Assembly: GCA_947488195.1 (NCBI GenBank)
Contig: CANKYR010000005.1
Location: 1 to 48,827, forward strand
From: Flavobacteriales bacterium
GTDB lineage: Bacteria; Bacteroidota; Bacteroidia; Flavobacteriales_D; Sanyastnellaceae
Reading direction: 5' to 3'
Length of the DNA stretch: 48,827 nucleotides
The notes under the pieces were generated by a model that worked only from the letters and a program-made list of their open reading frames with translations, did not search any database and had not been told where the DNA came from. Below are positions 26,982 to 35,194 of the stretch, piece by piece; positions within the stretch are counted from its first letter, which is position 1; every line of letters begins with the position of its first letter. A program made the position numbers and the translations under genes.

Positions 26982-27977
26982 TTATTGGCAAATGAGCGTG
27001 TCGTAATATGCACCATAGCCCGCCCAAACGCCCAATCCACCTTCAACATTGGATTTCACATTGCTTGGAGAGGCAAAAGGAGATCCCTGATTCGCCAATT
27101 GATCTTCGTATGATTTATAAAATTTATAAACGTTCATATCGATACTGCAACCGCGGACTACAACCGTATCTCCTCTTTTGAAAAAGCCTCGCTCTTCACG
27201 ACGGTCGTCGAATTTATCACTGAATGCGATTGCCCCTCGGTAATAGGCGAAATCAAAATTTAGTCCATTGAAAAATTCATCATCGTATACACTAGGCATT
27301 GGACTTATGTAGATTAGATCCTTTTGTTGCCCGCGTAAATAAGTGTCTCTTGTTATCCATTGGGGATAATGACTAATTCGCTTGGCAGACCAACGGTAGG
27401 CATTTCCTAACGAATCTGGATCTGTCATATTTCCATAAATAAAACCCAAAGAATCGAGTGGGTTCCCCGAAGGCGATTCAAACCAAAGGCTATCAAGCGG
27501 AACAGGAAAATTCACTTTAGTGACAGCCTGCAAATGATGATAGTCTTTGTCAACAATGAGAGTATATGTTTCTCCGGACAGTCCAAGTGCCTGTGGTGAC
27601 AAGGAGGTGTAAACACAAATATTTAAACCGAGCACAGCTTCTGGTGATAGACCTGAAATTTGAGAAGCAAGCATAAGTTGTTCAATAGTCATATCTACTG
27701 GGCAAAACATGTCCAACGTTAGTGTGTCTGTTCCATGAACCATTTTCACTTGAGCATCCTTTACATAAGAATTGGCAAGGGCATTTAAGTCTGCAGGATC
27801 GAAGTAACCTGCCGAATAGCTAAGTACGACAATCGGAGCTTGCCCCGGCTCAATGCTCCCTTGTACAACAATTTTCGCGTCCGCTTGAGGTAAATCAACC
27901 GTAATGTCTTTTTCGCAGCCGACAAGAAATAGAACAGCCACTATCACAATTCCTAAAGCACCAAACGATTTTTTCAT
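26982..27977 (-). CDS. DUF4249 outer-membrane-associated lipoprotein
   Basis: The start at 27977 gives 331 residues with a lipobox FLVGCEKD (Cys near residue 21), followed by the DUF4249 pattern ITVDLPQADAKIVVQGSI and beta-rich repeats. The ORF-track start adds 21 residues before the signal. DUF4249 genes are often paired with a TonB-dependent receptor; none is here. The absence of that partner leaves the cargo unknown. The gene is divergent from htrA. Confidence 0.85.
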   Translation of the reverse strand: MKKSFGALGIVIVAVLFLVGCEKDITVDLPQADAKIVVQGSIEPGQAPIVVLSYSAGYFDPADLNALANSYVKDAQVKMVHGTDTLTLDMFCPVDMTIEQLMLASQISGLSPEAVLGLNICVYTSLSPQALGLSGETYTLIVDKDYHHLQAVTKVNFPVPLDSLWFESPSGNPLDSLGFIYGNMTDPDSLGNAYRWSAKRISHYPQWITRDTYLRGQQKDLIYISPMPSVYDDEFFNGLNFDFAYYRGAIAFSDKFDDRREERGFFKRGDTVVVRGCSIDMNVYKFYKSYEDQLANQGSPFASPSNVKSNVEGGLGVWAGYGAYYDTLICQ

Positions 27978-28030
27978 GTTTGTAAAATTACAATCAATTT
28001 CTTCCGACAATAAAAATATTTTGGTGTCGT

Positions 28031-28061
28031 TTTTGTTCAACTTGAAATCAAATTATTTTTG
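28031..28061 (+). promoter_or_regulatory. Promoter of the HtrA protease gene
   Basis: TTTTG at 28031-28035, an 18-base spacer, then TATTTTTG at 28054-28061, a full TAnnTTTG match. The start codon is 20 bases downstream. This is the best -33/-7 pair in the window along with the one at 43403. Confidence 0.6.
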
Positions 28062-28081
28062 TCAATATAAATTAAAAAAGT

Positions 28082-29521
28082 ATGAAAAAGAGTCTAGTCA
28101 CTTTCGCCGCAGCCTTTGCTGGCGGTATTATTGCCCTGGCTGCATACCATTTTGTGGTGAAGCCTAATTCGAGTTCTCTCGATTGGAATTCAAATGTTCC
28201 CGCAACTTTTGCGAATTATTCGGGAATGCCCGGCGCTGGCGGAGATTTCGTTGTAGCCGCCGAACGAACCGTGAATTCAGTGGTTCATGTTAAAACTGAA
28301 ATAAAAACAACTTCTTACGATCCTTGGGGTGGCTTCTTTGGTTATCAGCAACAACCACAAACACAAATGGCCTCAGGCTCGGGTGTCATTATTTCAGCAG
28401 ATGGCTACATTATCACGAACAACCACGTCATAGAAGGTGCTGAAAAAGTGACAGTCACTTTAAACAACAACAAAAATTACGAAGCAACTTTGGTCGGAAG
28501 AGACCCAAGTTCTGACATTGCTGTTTTGAAAATAGACGAGTCGAATCTTCCTTCGATTGCATGGGGAAACAGCGACGCGGTTCACATTGGACAATGGGTG
28601 CTCGCAGTGGGAAATCCTTTTGAATTAACATCTACCGTTACGGCTGGTATCGTTAGCGCAAAGGGAAGAAACATCAATATCATTGGCGAGGGTAAAGGTT
28701 CGGAAGTTCTTCCTGTAGAATCCTTCATTCAGACAGATGCAGCGGTAAATCCAGGTAATAGCGGTGGAGCCTTGGTCAATACCAACGGAGAACTCATCGG
28801 AATAAACACAGCCATCGCTTCGCGCACAGGATCATATGCAGGTTATTCTTTTGCAATTCCCGCTTCCATTGCAAAGAAAGTCGCCGATGATATTATAGAA
28901 TTCGGAAATGTTCAGCGCGGGTTCTTGGGCGTCCAAATTTCAGCAGTTACGGAAGAGCAAGCCAAAGAAGCAGATTTACCGGTGGTTTCGGGAGTATACA
29001 TAAACAATGTAACAGCGGGAGGTGCTGCTGAATCAGCAGGTCTAGAAGCTGGAGATATTATTTTGAAAGTGGCTGATTATTCGGTTTCTACCGTTCCGCA
29101 ATTGCAGGAGCAGATTAGCAAGTTCAGACCGGGCAACAAGGTGAATTTAATTATTTGGAGAAATGGGAAAGAAAAAAATATGGAAGTCGAGCTGAAGAAT
29201 AAATCAGGAAAGGCCGAATTGGAAAATTTCGAAGAGATTGCTGCTGAAAATATTTCTTCGCTGGGCGCTGAATTTACTTCCCCTTCAGAGAGTGAGTGCA
29301 AAGCCTTACGTATTCAAGGCGGTGCAAAAGTGGGAGTGCTTTCAGTAGGAAAGCTAAGAAGTGCAGGGGTGAAGACAGGCTTTATTGTTACGAAGGTAGA
29401 CGGAGTTCAAGTGACTTCGCCAGAGCAACTTCAATCGTTGTTGAAATCCAAGTCAGGAGGCATTTTGTTGGAAGGGGTTTATCCGAATGGAACCCGAGCG
29501 TATTATGGCTTCGGTATATAA
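28082..29521 (+). CDS. HtrA/DegP-family periplasmic serine protease
   Basis: This 479-residue envelope protease/chaperone has a signal peptide or anchor (residues 1-22). The trypsin-like domain holds the triad His115 (TNNHVIEGA), Asp145 (SSDIAVLKID) and Ser227 (NPGNSGGALVN). The first PDZ domain is at about 275-375 (GFLGVQIS). A second, shorter PDZ-like domain ends the protein (GFIVTKVDGVQVTSPEQL). Residues 80-98 between strands are Gln/Gly-rich (YQQQPQTQM), as in the LA loop. It has its own promoter and terminator. Confidence 0.95.
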   Translation: MKKSLVTFAAAFAGGIIALAAYHFVVKPNSSSLDWNSNVPATFANYSGMPGAGGDFVVAAERTVNSVVHVKTEIKTTSYDPWGGFFGYQQQPQTQMASGSGVIISADGYIITNNHVIEGAEKVTVTLNNNKNYEATLVGRDPSSDIAVLKIDESNLPSIAWGNSDAVHIGQWVLAVGNPFELTSTVTAGIVSAKGRNINIIGEGKGSEVLPVESFIQTDAAVNPGNSGGALVNTNGELIGINTAIASRTGSYAGYSFAIPASIAKKVADDIIEFGNVQRGFLGVQISAVTEEQAKEADLPVVSGVYINNVTAGGAAESAGLEAGDIILKVADYSVSTVPQLQEQISKFRPGNKVNLIIWRNGKEKNMEVELKNKSGKAELENFEEIAAENISSLGAEFTSPSESECKALRIQGGAKVGVLSVGKLRSAGVKTGFIVTKVDGVQVTSPEQLQSLLKSKSGGILLEGVYPNGTRAYYGFGI

Positions 29522-29548
29522 ATACCAAGAATTATTTTGAATGAAAAT

Positions 29549-29583
29549 AGCCTCGTGAAATGAATCCGAGGCTGTTTTTTTTG
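29549..29583 (+). terminator. Rho-independent terminator after htrA
   Basis: AGCCTCG and CGAGGCT pair around an 11-base loop, followed by G and eight T. Confidence 0.88.
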
Positions 29584-29613
29584 CTGCAAGTTCATTCGCT
29601 TGAACTATCTTTG
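29581..29613 (+). promoter_or_regulatory. Probable promoter of the GAPDH gene
   Basis: TATCTTTG at 29606-29613 is a full TAnnTTTG match. A TTG at 29581-29583 lies 22 bases upstream, slightly long for the usual spacing. The leader to the ATG at 29671 would be about 50 bases. Confidence 0.4.
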
Positions 29614-29670
29614 CGGCGTCTTGAAAAAATGATTTTCAAGAAGAAAAATCAACTCATTTAAATTTATTTT

Positions 29671-31131
29671 ATGTCAAACAAACCCTTGTCAAACGACACG
29701 TACAGCAATGAACTGGCGGTGTATGTGAACCAAGAAAAAGCAGCAGTAGATCTCGCGCACATGGTGGGTAAGTTGCTTTTCGATAAATCAATTGAATTGG
29801 TGCTTTTCCGCAATCATCTTGCAGATACACGCATCACAGAAATCCTTCGTTTGCACAAATACGCGGCAGAAGTAGTTGGAAAACCAATCAGCGTTTTTCA
29901 CACGGCTGAATTGGCCACTGAGCTTTACAACATGGACATTGCTCCAGCGAAAATAGATATTGGAAAATTAGCCAGCGAGTGGGCCATCTCTCGTGAGCAT
30001 TTCAATTCACAAAAAGATTTTTTAGAAGATAAGCTTCAGAATTTCACCGAAGAGGGAAAGGACATGGAACCAAGAGACGTTGTCTTGTTTGGTTTCGGTC
30101 GCATTGGTCGCTTGGCTGCACGCGAATTGGTGCGTCAAGCCGGAAGCGGACAACAACTTCGCCTTCGCGCAATTGTTACGCGTGAAGACGATGATTTGTC
30201 AATTAAAAAACGTGCTGCTCTTTTCGAAAACGATTCTGTTCACGGAAGATTCAAAGGAACCGTTGATGTAGATTACGAAAACAAATGTTTAATCGTGAAC
30301 GGTCAGCGCATTTACATGCTCGCAGCGAAAGATCCAGGAGCTGTTGATTACACAGCATATGGAATTCAAGACGCTTTGTTAATCGATAACACAGGTGTAT
30401 ACAAGGATCGTGAAGCATTAAGTGTTCACTTGAAATCAAAAGGAATCAGCAAGGTGTTATTAACCGCTCCTGGAAAGGAAGTTCCGAATATTGTGTACGG
30501 AATTAACCACCGCGATTTAGACATCGAAAGCGAAACAATTTTCTCTGCAGCAAGCTGCACGACCAATGCAATTTCTCCAATTTTGAAAACCATTTTTGAT
30601 GAATTTGGAATTGAAAAGGGGCACATTGAAACGGTTCACGCATACACGAACGACCAGAACTTGTTGGACAACATGCACAAGAAAAGCCGCCGCGGAAGAA
30701 GTGCTGCCGTAAACATGGTAATCACTGAAACTGGCGCTGGTAAGGCTGTTACGAAAGTAATTCCAGCTTTGGCAGACAAGTTGACTTCAAACGCTGTTCG
30801 CGTGCCAACGCCAAATGGTTCGTTAGCCATTATTCACGTTTACACAGATAAGGCCACGTCCGTTGAAGAGGTGAACGCTATTGTTAGAAAGGCCGCTTTA
30901 GATGGAGACTTAGTTAATCAGATTTTCTTCAGCATCAGCGAAGAATTAGTTTCTAGCGATGTTGTTGGAAACGAATGTTGCAGCGTTTATGACAGCCAGG
31001 CTACAATAGTTTCAAAAGATGGAAAGGGCATTGTTCTATACGTATGGTACGACAATGAATTCGGATACACCAAGCAAGTGATTCGCTTAGCGAAGTATGT
31101 TGCGAAGGTTCGTCGCAGCATGTACTATTAA
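29671..31131 (+). CDS. Glyceraldehyde-3-phosphate dehydrogenase with N-terminal extension
   Basis: This 486-residue enzyme has about 130 extra residues before the Rossmann motif (VVLFGFGRIGRLAAREL). The catalytic core has SAASCTTNAISPIL (Cys296), a catalytic His in ETVHAYTNDQN and the C-terminal WYDNEFGYTKQV. Extended GAPDHs of about 480 residues are a Bacteroidota paralogue type. Where NAD-specific enzymes have an Asp after the second strand, this has IVTRED, with an Arg that could favour NADP; that is inference. The extension is mainly helical and polar and matches nothing I recognise. Confidence 0.93.
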   Translation: MSNKPLSNDTYSNELAVYVNQEKAAVDLAHMVGKLLFDKSIELVLFRNHLADTRITEILRLHKYAAEVVGKPISVFHTAELATELYNMDIAPAKIDIGKLASEWAISREHFNSQKDFLEDKLQNFTEEGKDMEPRDVVLFGFGRIGRLAARELVRQAGSGQQLRLRAIVTREDDDLSIKKRAALFENDSVHGRFKGTVDVDYENKCLIVNGQRIYMLAAKDPGAVDYTAYGIQDALLIDNTGVYKDREALSVHLKSKGISKVLLTAPGKEVPNIVYGINHRDLDIESETIFSAASCTTNAISPILKTIFDEFGIEKGHIETVHAYTNDQNLLDNMHKKSRRGRSAAVNMVITETGAGKAVTKVIPALADKLTSNAVRVPTPNGSLAIIHVYTDKATSVEEVNAIVRKAALDGDLVNQIFFSISEELVSSDVVGNECCSVYDSQATIVSKDGKGIVLYVWYDNEFGYTKQVIRLAKYVAKVRRSMYY

Positions 31132-31148
31132 TATTTTATGTTGAAGTA

Positions 31149-31176
31149 AAAAGGGCGACCAACGGTCGCCCTTTTT
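31149..31176. terminator. Bidirectional terminator between GAPDH and DUF2330 genes
   Basis: AAGGGCGACC and GGTCGCCCTT form a perfect 10-bp stem with a 3-base loop, with A before and T after. It can serve both convergent genes. Confidence 0.92.
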
Positions 31177-31181
31177 TGTGT

Positions 31182-32726
31182 CTATTCTTTCGTTCGTTTC
31201 CTCGATACAAACAAGGCCAATCCGACTATGGAACCCAAGAATATGGGAACCTCCCAAGGCTTATTCTTCTTATCAGGATTCTCGTTTTGCAAGAATGCTT
31301 CGTTCGCTTCCATGTCGGAATGAATGTAGGCTTCATCCACTTCAATTTCACTCGGATCCATCGGAGAATTTTCTCCCGGAATAACTTCCCCCTTCAACAT
31401 AGAATCATAAGGTTTGTTAATCATGAATGAAACAAATTCATTGATGTAATTGTCACTACGATTGTTAGGTTTTATTCCCGCTAACGCATACAATTCATCC
31501 ACTTCAACTTTTCTGCGTGAACGCAACGATTCCAAATAGTCTTGCGATTCATCGCAATCGAAAGGGCCTCCAGCAGGATGTGTAAGAATATACCTCGCCT
31601 GAAAATTCTCGGTGTTAGGCGTAATCTGGAAAGTTAGATCCGCTGGGAATTTAGCGTTGCTGTAGCGCACATGAAGCCTTGTGAAGAACACTGGAGAAGC
31701 AGAATTCCAACCGGCCCACCAAACGCCCGCTTCAGCAAAGTCGTTGTAAATAGGCGGATTTCCAACACAAGGATCGCATTTCATTCCGCCCCAGCTTGGA
31801 GTCACATTCCACGCGTATTCCAACATAACCGCGTTCTTTCCCTCACGTGAATATGCGCGAGTGAAAAGGTTTTTGTAGAACTCTCCGAAGATGTCTTTCG
31901 TGTACAACGGAATGTTGCGGTCTGTTGGCACTTTCACCGTTCTGTAGTTGGTGCATTCTACGCGACCAGTCTTCGTAAAAGCATACACAATCATGTCTTG
32001 CTCGCCAGTGCTGTTCGCCATTCCGAGGCGAATAGGCAACATGAATTTAGGGTGGTCGAAGTTAATTTGAATCGGACGCAAATAATCGAATCCGCTGTTC
32101 TTCTGATTGTCAAGATTCACTTTCACAACAAAGAACTTCATGTTGCTCTTGATGTAAGGCTCAAGCACACTCTCCGCAGTAGCTGGAATTTTATAGCCTT
32201 CCTGAATCAAATAGTTTTTCAATCCAGTACTTTCTTTCGCTGAAAGAAGAGCAATATCGTATTCCCCAACGGTGTATTCAGCTTCAATGGTCACATTGAA
32301 TTTTGTTTCAACCATATCATACTTCATTCGAACGCCCGCATCTGTAGAGGTGACTTGCGCACTCCAGTTTGCTTCGTCTAATTCTACAACCTGATAACAC
32401 GGATTAGTGTCGTAATATTCCACCAAACGGGGAGAAGAGTATGCGTCGAGTGTTTCGAAAATTCTGCGATCAACGACTTTAATGTCACCTTCCTGAAGTA
32501 CCACAGGCACAGGCACAACCATAGCGAAATCGCGCACGTCGCCTTTGAAATCGTTCGACATGGTAATGGACGTGCGCGTTCCATCGCGAACCAAAATAAT
32601 TTCGCTCTTGTTATTGAAGAGCGTCGCGTCAGCTTTCGCGACATAAAATCCGCAGAAGGAATAAGCATTAACGCTAGACAGGAGCACCAACAGTGCTGCT
32701 GCCTTAATAAGCAATCTTTGTGTCAT
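31182..32726 (-). CDS. DUF2330 protein with C-terminal membrane anchor
   Basis: This 514-residue protein has a Sec signal (about residues 1-22, ending VNAYS). The DUF2330 start follows: FCGFYVAKADATLFNNKS, with VRDGTRTSITMSNDF. The body is beta-rich. A C-terminal helix (VPIFLGSIVGLALFV) followed by SRKRTKE anchors it in the membrane, preceded by an acidic linker. It overlaps the RnfD-like gene by 23 bp and is almost certainly co-expressed with it. Function unknown. Confidence 0.87.
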   Translation of the reverse strand: MTQRLLIKAAALLVLLSSVNAYSFCGFYVAKADATLFNNKSEIILVRDGTRTSITMSNDFKGDVRDFAMVVPVPVVLQEGDIKVVDRRIFETLDAYSSPRLVEYYDTNPCYQVVELDEANWSAQVTSTDAGVRMKYDMVETKFNVTIEAEYTVGEYDIALLSAKESTGLKNYLIQEGYKIPATAESVLEPYIKSNMKFFVVKVNLDNQKNSGFDYLRPIQINFDHPKFMLPIRLGMANSTGEQDMIVYAFTKTGRVECTNYRTVKVPTDRNIPLYTKDIFGEFYKNLFTRAYSREGKNAVMLEYAWNVTPSWGGMKCDPCVGNPPIYNDFAEAGVWWAGWNSASPVFFTRLHVRYSNAKFPADLTFQITPNTENFQARYILTHPAGGPFDCDESQDYLESLRSRRKVEVDELYALAGIKPNNRSDNYINEFVSFMINKPYDSMLKGEVIPGENSPMDPSEIEVDEAYIHSDMEANEAFLQNENPDKKNKPWEVPIFLGSIVGLALFVSRKRTKE

Positions 32727-33552
32727 GGTTGAATTGTTTTTGTGTTGAATGAATCCAGTTGAATGTTTTGCTTGGAAAAAATTTGTTCAGGAGCGGAGTG
32801 AGCGGAGTGAAGCAAACCAAGGCCCAGAGCGGAGCTCCAGTCACAAAATGATAATTTGTGAGGTAGAACGAAGTGAAGGCAACAGCCATCGTCCAGATAA
32901 TTCGCACAGTTCGATTCGTAGGAATGGTCATTGGATCGGTTATCATGAAAAGCGCAAACAACCAAATGCTTCCTGAAGACAATTTATGAAGGAGAACTTC
33001 CCAATTCCATCCCAAGAAAACGATAGTTCTGTAATACTCAAGGGCGAAGAGGGTTGCAATGAAAATAAGTCCTGTGTCCATTCGCTTCACCCGTGAAAGC
33101 ACTGCCAATCCTGCGGTTCCGATAACAAATACAATCACAGTACTGTTTCCCCATTGGGCAGGGGAAATCCAGGCGTTATTGGTAAAAAGTATCACAGCGA
33201 TAATTCCAACGTTAGCCGGATTGAAAAGATGTTGTCCACGAATTTTGAAGATAAATTTTTGTCCAATTGCAATGGCTGCTGCTAATGCATAAAGCATCGG
33301 TTCATTACTCTTGAACAAGAGCGTTAACCCGAATGCTGTAATCAATGCACTTTTGATGGAATGAAGAGGAAGCTTCAGTAAATAAATTCCAATCAGTTGA
33401 ATGGAAAGTGCTGTGCCGAAGGTGAGCGAAATAGCGGTGAATGAATAATCCCAACGAAGGAATACAACGCCTATGCAAACGAAAATAGTTTGAGAAACAA
33501 TTTGAAAATGCCTGGCGTCGCTTTGAAAGAATCGGAGAAAGGATAACAGCAT
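32704..33552 (-). CDS. RnfD/NqrB-like membrane protein
   Basis: This 282-residue polytopic protein has about nine helices and the RnfD/NqrB-type features RGQHLFNPANVGI and SSGSIWLFALFMITDPMT. No other Rnf or Nqr subunit is present, and I see no clear S(T)GAT flavin-attachment motif. It is therefore not an ion pump by itself. The constant neighbour is DUF2330, with which it may form a separate membrane unit. Its ATG lies inside a 9-bp perfect hairpin (33546-33573). Confidence 0.8.
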   Translation of the reverse strand: MLLSFLRFFQSDARHFQIVSQTIFVCIGVVFLRWDYSFTAISLTFGTALSIQLIGIYLLKLPLHSIKSALITAFGLTLLFKSNEPMLYALAAAIAIGQKFIFKIRGQHLFNPANVGIIAVILFTNNAWISPAQWGNSTVIVFVIGTAGLAVLSRVKRMDTGLIFIATLFALEYYRTIVFLGWNWEVLLHKLSSGSIWLFALFMITDPMTIPTNRTVRIIWTMAVAFTSFYLTNYHFVTGAPLWALVCFTPLTPLLNKFFPSKTFNWIHSTQKQFNHDTKIAY

Positions 33553-33573
33553 AACTTGAATTTTTTATGCTGT
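33546..33573 (-). promoter_or_regulatory. Hairpin covering the RnfD-like start codon
   Basis: ACAGCATAA and TTATGCTGT are a perfect 9-bp inverted repeat with a 10-base loop. On the minus strand the ATG of the RnfD-like gene is inside the 3' arm, so mRNA folding would block the start. It lies between the gene at 33598 and its likely co-transcribed downstream gene. Confidence 0.5.
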
Positions 33574-33597
33574 ACAGGGAAATTCCCTAATGGTTCA

Positions 33598-34290
33598 TCA
33601 ATCGAGATAATCTTTTACAATTTCGTCGAGCTTGGCTTTCATTTCACCCGCGCTTATTGGGGTGTAGGAGCTTGGGATTTGAAAATCTTCTGGAGAGGTT
33701 TTCTGAAAAATCACTTCACGTGCACGCACTTGCATTCGTCTTCCGTATTGTTCAATATCATATCCGAGTAATGTTCCTTCAACACCTGCGTAGGTGTTCC
33801 ACCAGTTGTTTCCGTCTAAATCTAATTTCGTAGTGCTGTATAAATCTACTGAAGGAAGCGAATCGCTCTTGAAATAAGCAATGGTCTTCTTGCACTCGTA
33901 TCCCGAAATAATCATGGTTTCTTCTGTAGCTTCCAAACGAACGGAAGGAAATTGTTTGATCCATTCGTTGTATTCTCCTTCATTCAAATGCATCACATAA
34001 TCACTTCCAAAGCAAGCCAACAAATGATTGAACTCTTTCTTTTTGTGGTCAATAATAAAATCAGATTTCACAATGCCGTATGCCGACTCAATACGGGTGT
34101 GCTGCCTTTCTCCGTCGAAGATACACGTCATCTCACTTGGGAAAAGTGCAAGTTTAATATCGATCGATTCGTAAGGAAAAGTGACGTCGTAAATGATCTT
34201 CCCCTCTTGGTGTCCAAAGTATGGAATGTTGTTGCACGACTGAAAGATAAAAACCGAAATCAATGCAACGAAAAACGTTGGATGGTTCAT
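33598..34290 (-). CDS. Hypothetical lipoprotein (GLPGLI/DUF4412-like)
   Basis: The start at 34290 gives 230 residues with a lipoprotein signal, MNHPTFFVALISVFIFQSCNN (Cys at about 19). Longer starts at 34326 or 34380 only lengthen the part before the signal. The mature part is beta-rich, with GKIIYDVTFPY, SGYECKKTIAYF and a C-terminal helix, which recalls GLPGLI/DUF4412 proteins. It is 45 bases upstream of the RnfD-like gene and probably in its operon. Function unknown. Confidence 0.72.
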   Translation of the reverse strand: MNHPTFFVALISVFIFQSCNNIPYFGHQEGKIIYDVTFPYESIDIKLALFPSEMTCIFDGERQHTRIESAYGIVKSDFIIDHKKKEFNHLLACFGSDYVMHLNEGEYNEWIKQFPSVRLEATEETMIISGYECKKTIAYFKSDSLPSVDLYSTTKLDLDGNNWWNTYAGVEGTLLGYDIEQYGRRMQVRAREVIFQKTSPEDFQIPSSYTPISAGEMKAKLDEIVKDYLD

Positions 34291-34358
34291 TTTATTTACA
34301 GCTGTCAATCGTCTCAAAATTTTCATGCACGCAATATTACCACATTTTGAAATTAAAA

Positions 34359-34390
34359 TTGGTGATTTGGGTTGAAGCATTGTAAATTCG
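34359..34390 (+). promoter_or_regulatory. Probable cmk promoter
   Basis: TTG at 34359-34361 and TAAATTCG at 34383-34390 with 21 bases between. The GTG start follows 21 bases later. Confidence 0.4.
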
Positions 34391-34411
34391 GGCTTTCAAT
34401 TCCCTAACCGA

Positions 34412-35119
34412 GTGACTAACAAAATTAACATTGCCATCGATGGCTATTCTTCCTGTGGTAAAAGCACATTAGCTAAAGCCATTGCAAAAAACTTGAATTA
34501 CATCTATATCGATTCGGGAGCAATGTACAGAACTGTTGCGTATTATGCTTTGGAGCACGGTTACGTTCAAAGTGATGGTGTGATTGATGAACAGATGTTG
34601 GTGGAATCGCTTCATTTAATCTTGATTCAATTCAAATACAATTCAGATACCCAAGAGATAGAAACTTTTTTAAACGGGAATTGCGTCGATAAAGAAATTC
34701 GAAGCATGCAGGTGAGTGCTCATGTCTCTGCCATTAGCGCGATCAAGGCCGTTCGTGAAAAGCTCGTTCGCATTCAACAAAGAATGGGCGAGAACGGCGG
34801 TGTAGTTATGGACGGAAGAGATATAGGAACGGTTGTTCTTCCAACTGCTGAATTGAAAGTCTTTATGACTGCCGATGTTGAAGTGAGAGCGCAACGCCGC
34901 TTTCTTCAACTGAAAAATAACGGAGTAGATATCTCCATTGATGATGTTCGTGAAAACATAACCCAACGCGATTTTCAAGACACAACACGCGCTGCAGACC
35001 CTCTGCTAAAGGCTTGGGATGCGATCATTCTCGATAATTCTAATCTAACAGAGGAAGAACAATTTTCGTTTCTTATGGTGCAAGCAAGAAAGGCCATTGA
35101 AATAAAAACGTTGGTCTAG
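34412..35119 (+). CDS. cmk: Cytidylate kinase
   Basis: Cmk phosphorylates CMP and dCMP with ATP. The 235-residue protein has the P-loop IDGYSSCGKST, IDSGAMYRTVA, GRDIGTVVLP and QRDFQDTTRAADPL, all cytidylate kinase motifs. The start codon is GTG; no in-frame ATG is near, and the P-loop is within 20 residues, so GTG is well supported. Confidence 0.95.
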   Translation: MTNKINIAIDGYSSCGKSTLAKAIAKNLNYIYIDSGAMYRTVAYYALEHGYVQSDGVIDEQMLVESLHLILIQFKYNSDTQEIETFLNGNCVDKEIRSMQVSAHVSAISAIKAVREKLVRIQQRMGENGGVVMDGRDIGTVVLPTAELKVFMTADVEVRAQRRFLQLKNNGVDISIDDVRENITQRDFQDTTRAADPLLKAWDAIILDNSNLTEEEQFSFLMVQARKAIEIKTLV

Positions 35120-35194
35120 TTCATTCACATTTCAATGTTGTAAAATACGTTTAGACTTTTTCAGTTCTCTCTCGTGTGCGAATAACTTTAACAC

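Noticed and set aside
31176-31430. Plus-strand ORFs after the GAPDH terminator (31176-31430, 31178-31384)
   Set aside because: They lie opposite the clear DUF2330 coding sequence and have no recognisable features.
32785-32885. GC-rich repeats (AGCGGAGTGA twice, GAGC-GGA-GCTC) at the 3' end of the RnfD-like gene
   Set aside because: One unit is hairpin-like with a GNA loop, but the others do not pair and the peptide there (PLWALVCFTPLTPLL) looks like normal family sequence. Not enough to call an array.
32704-33552. A complete Rnf or Nqr ion pump
   Set aside because: Only one subunit-like gene is present, and the neighbours are DUF2330 and lipoprotein genes.
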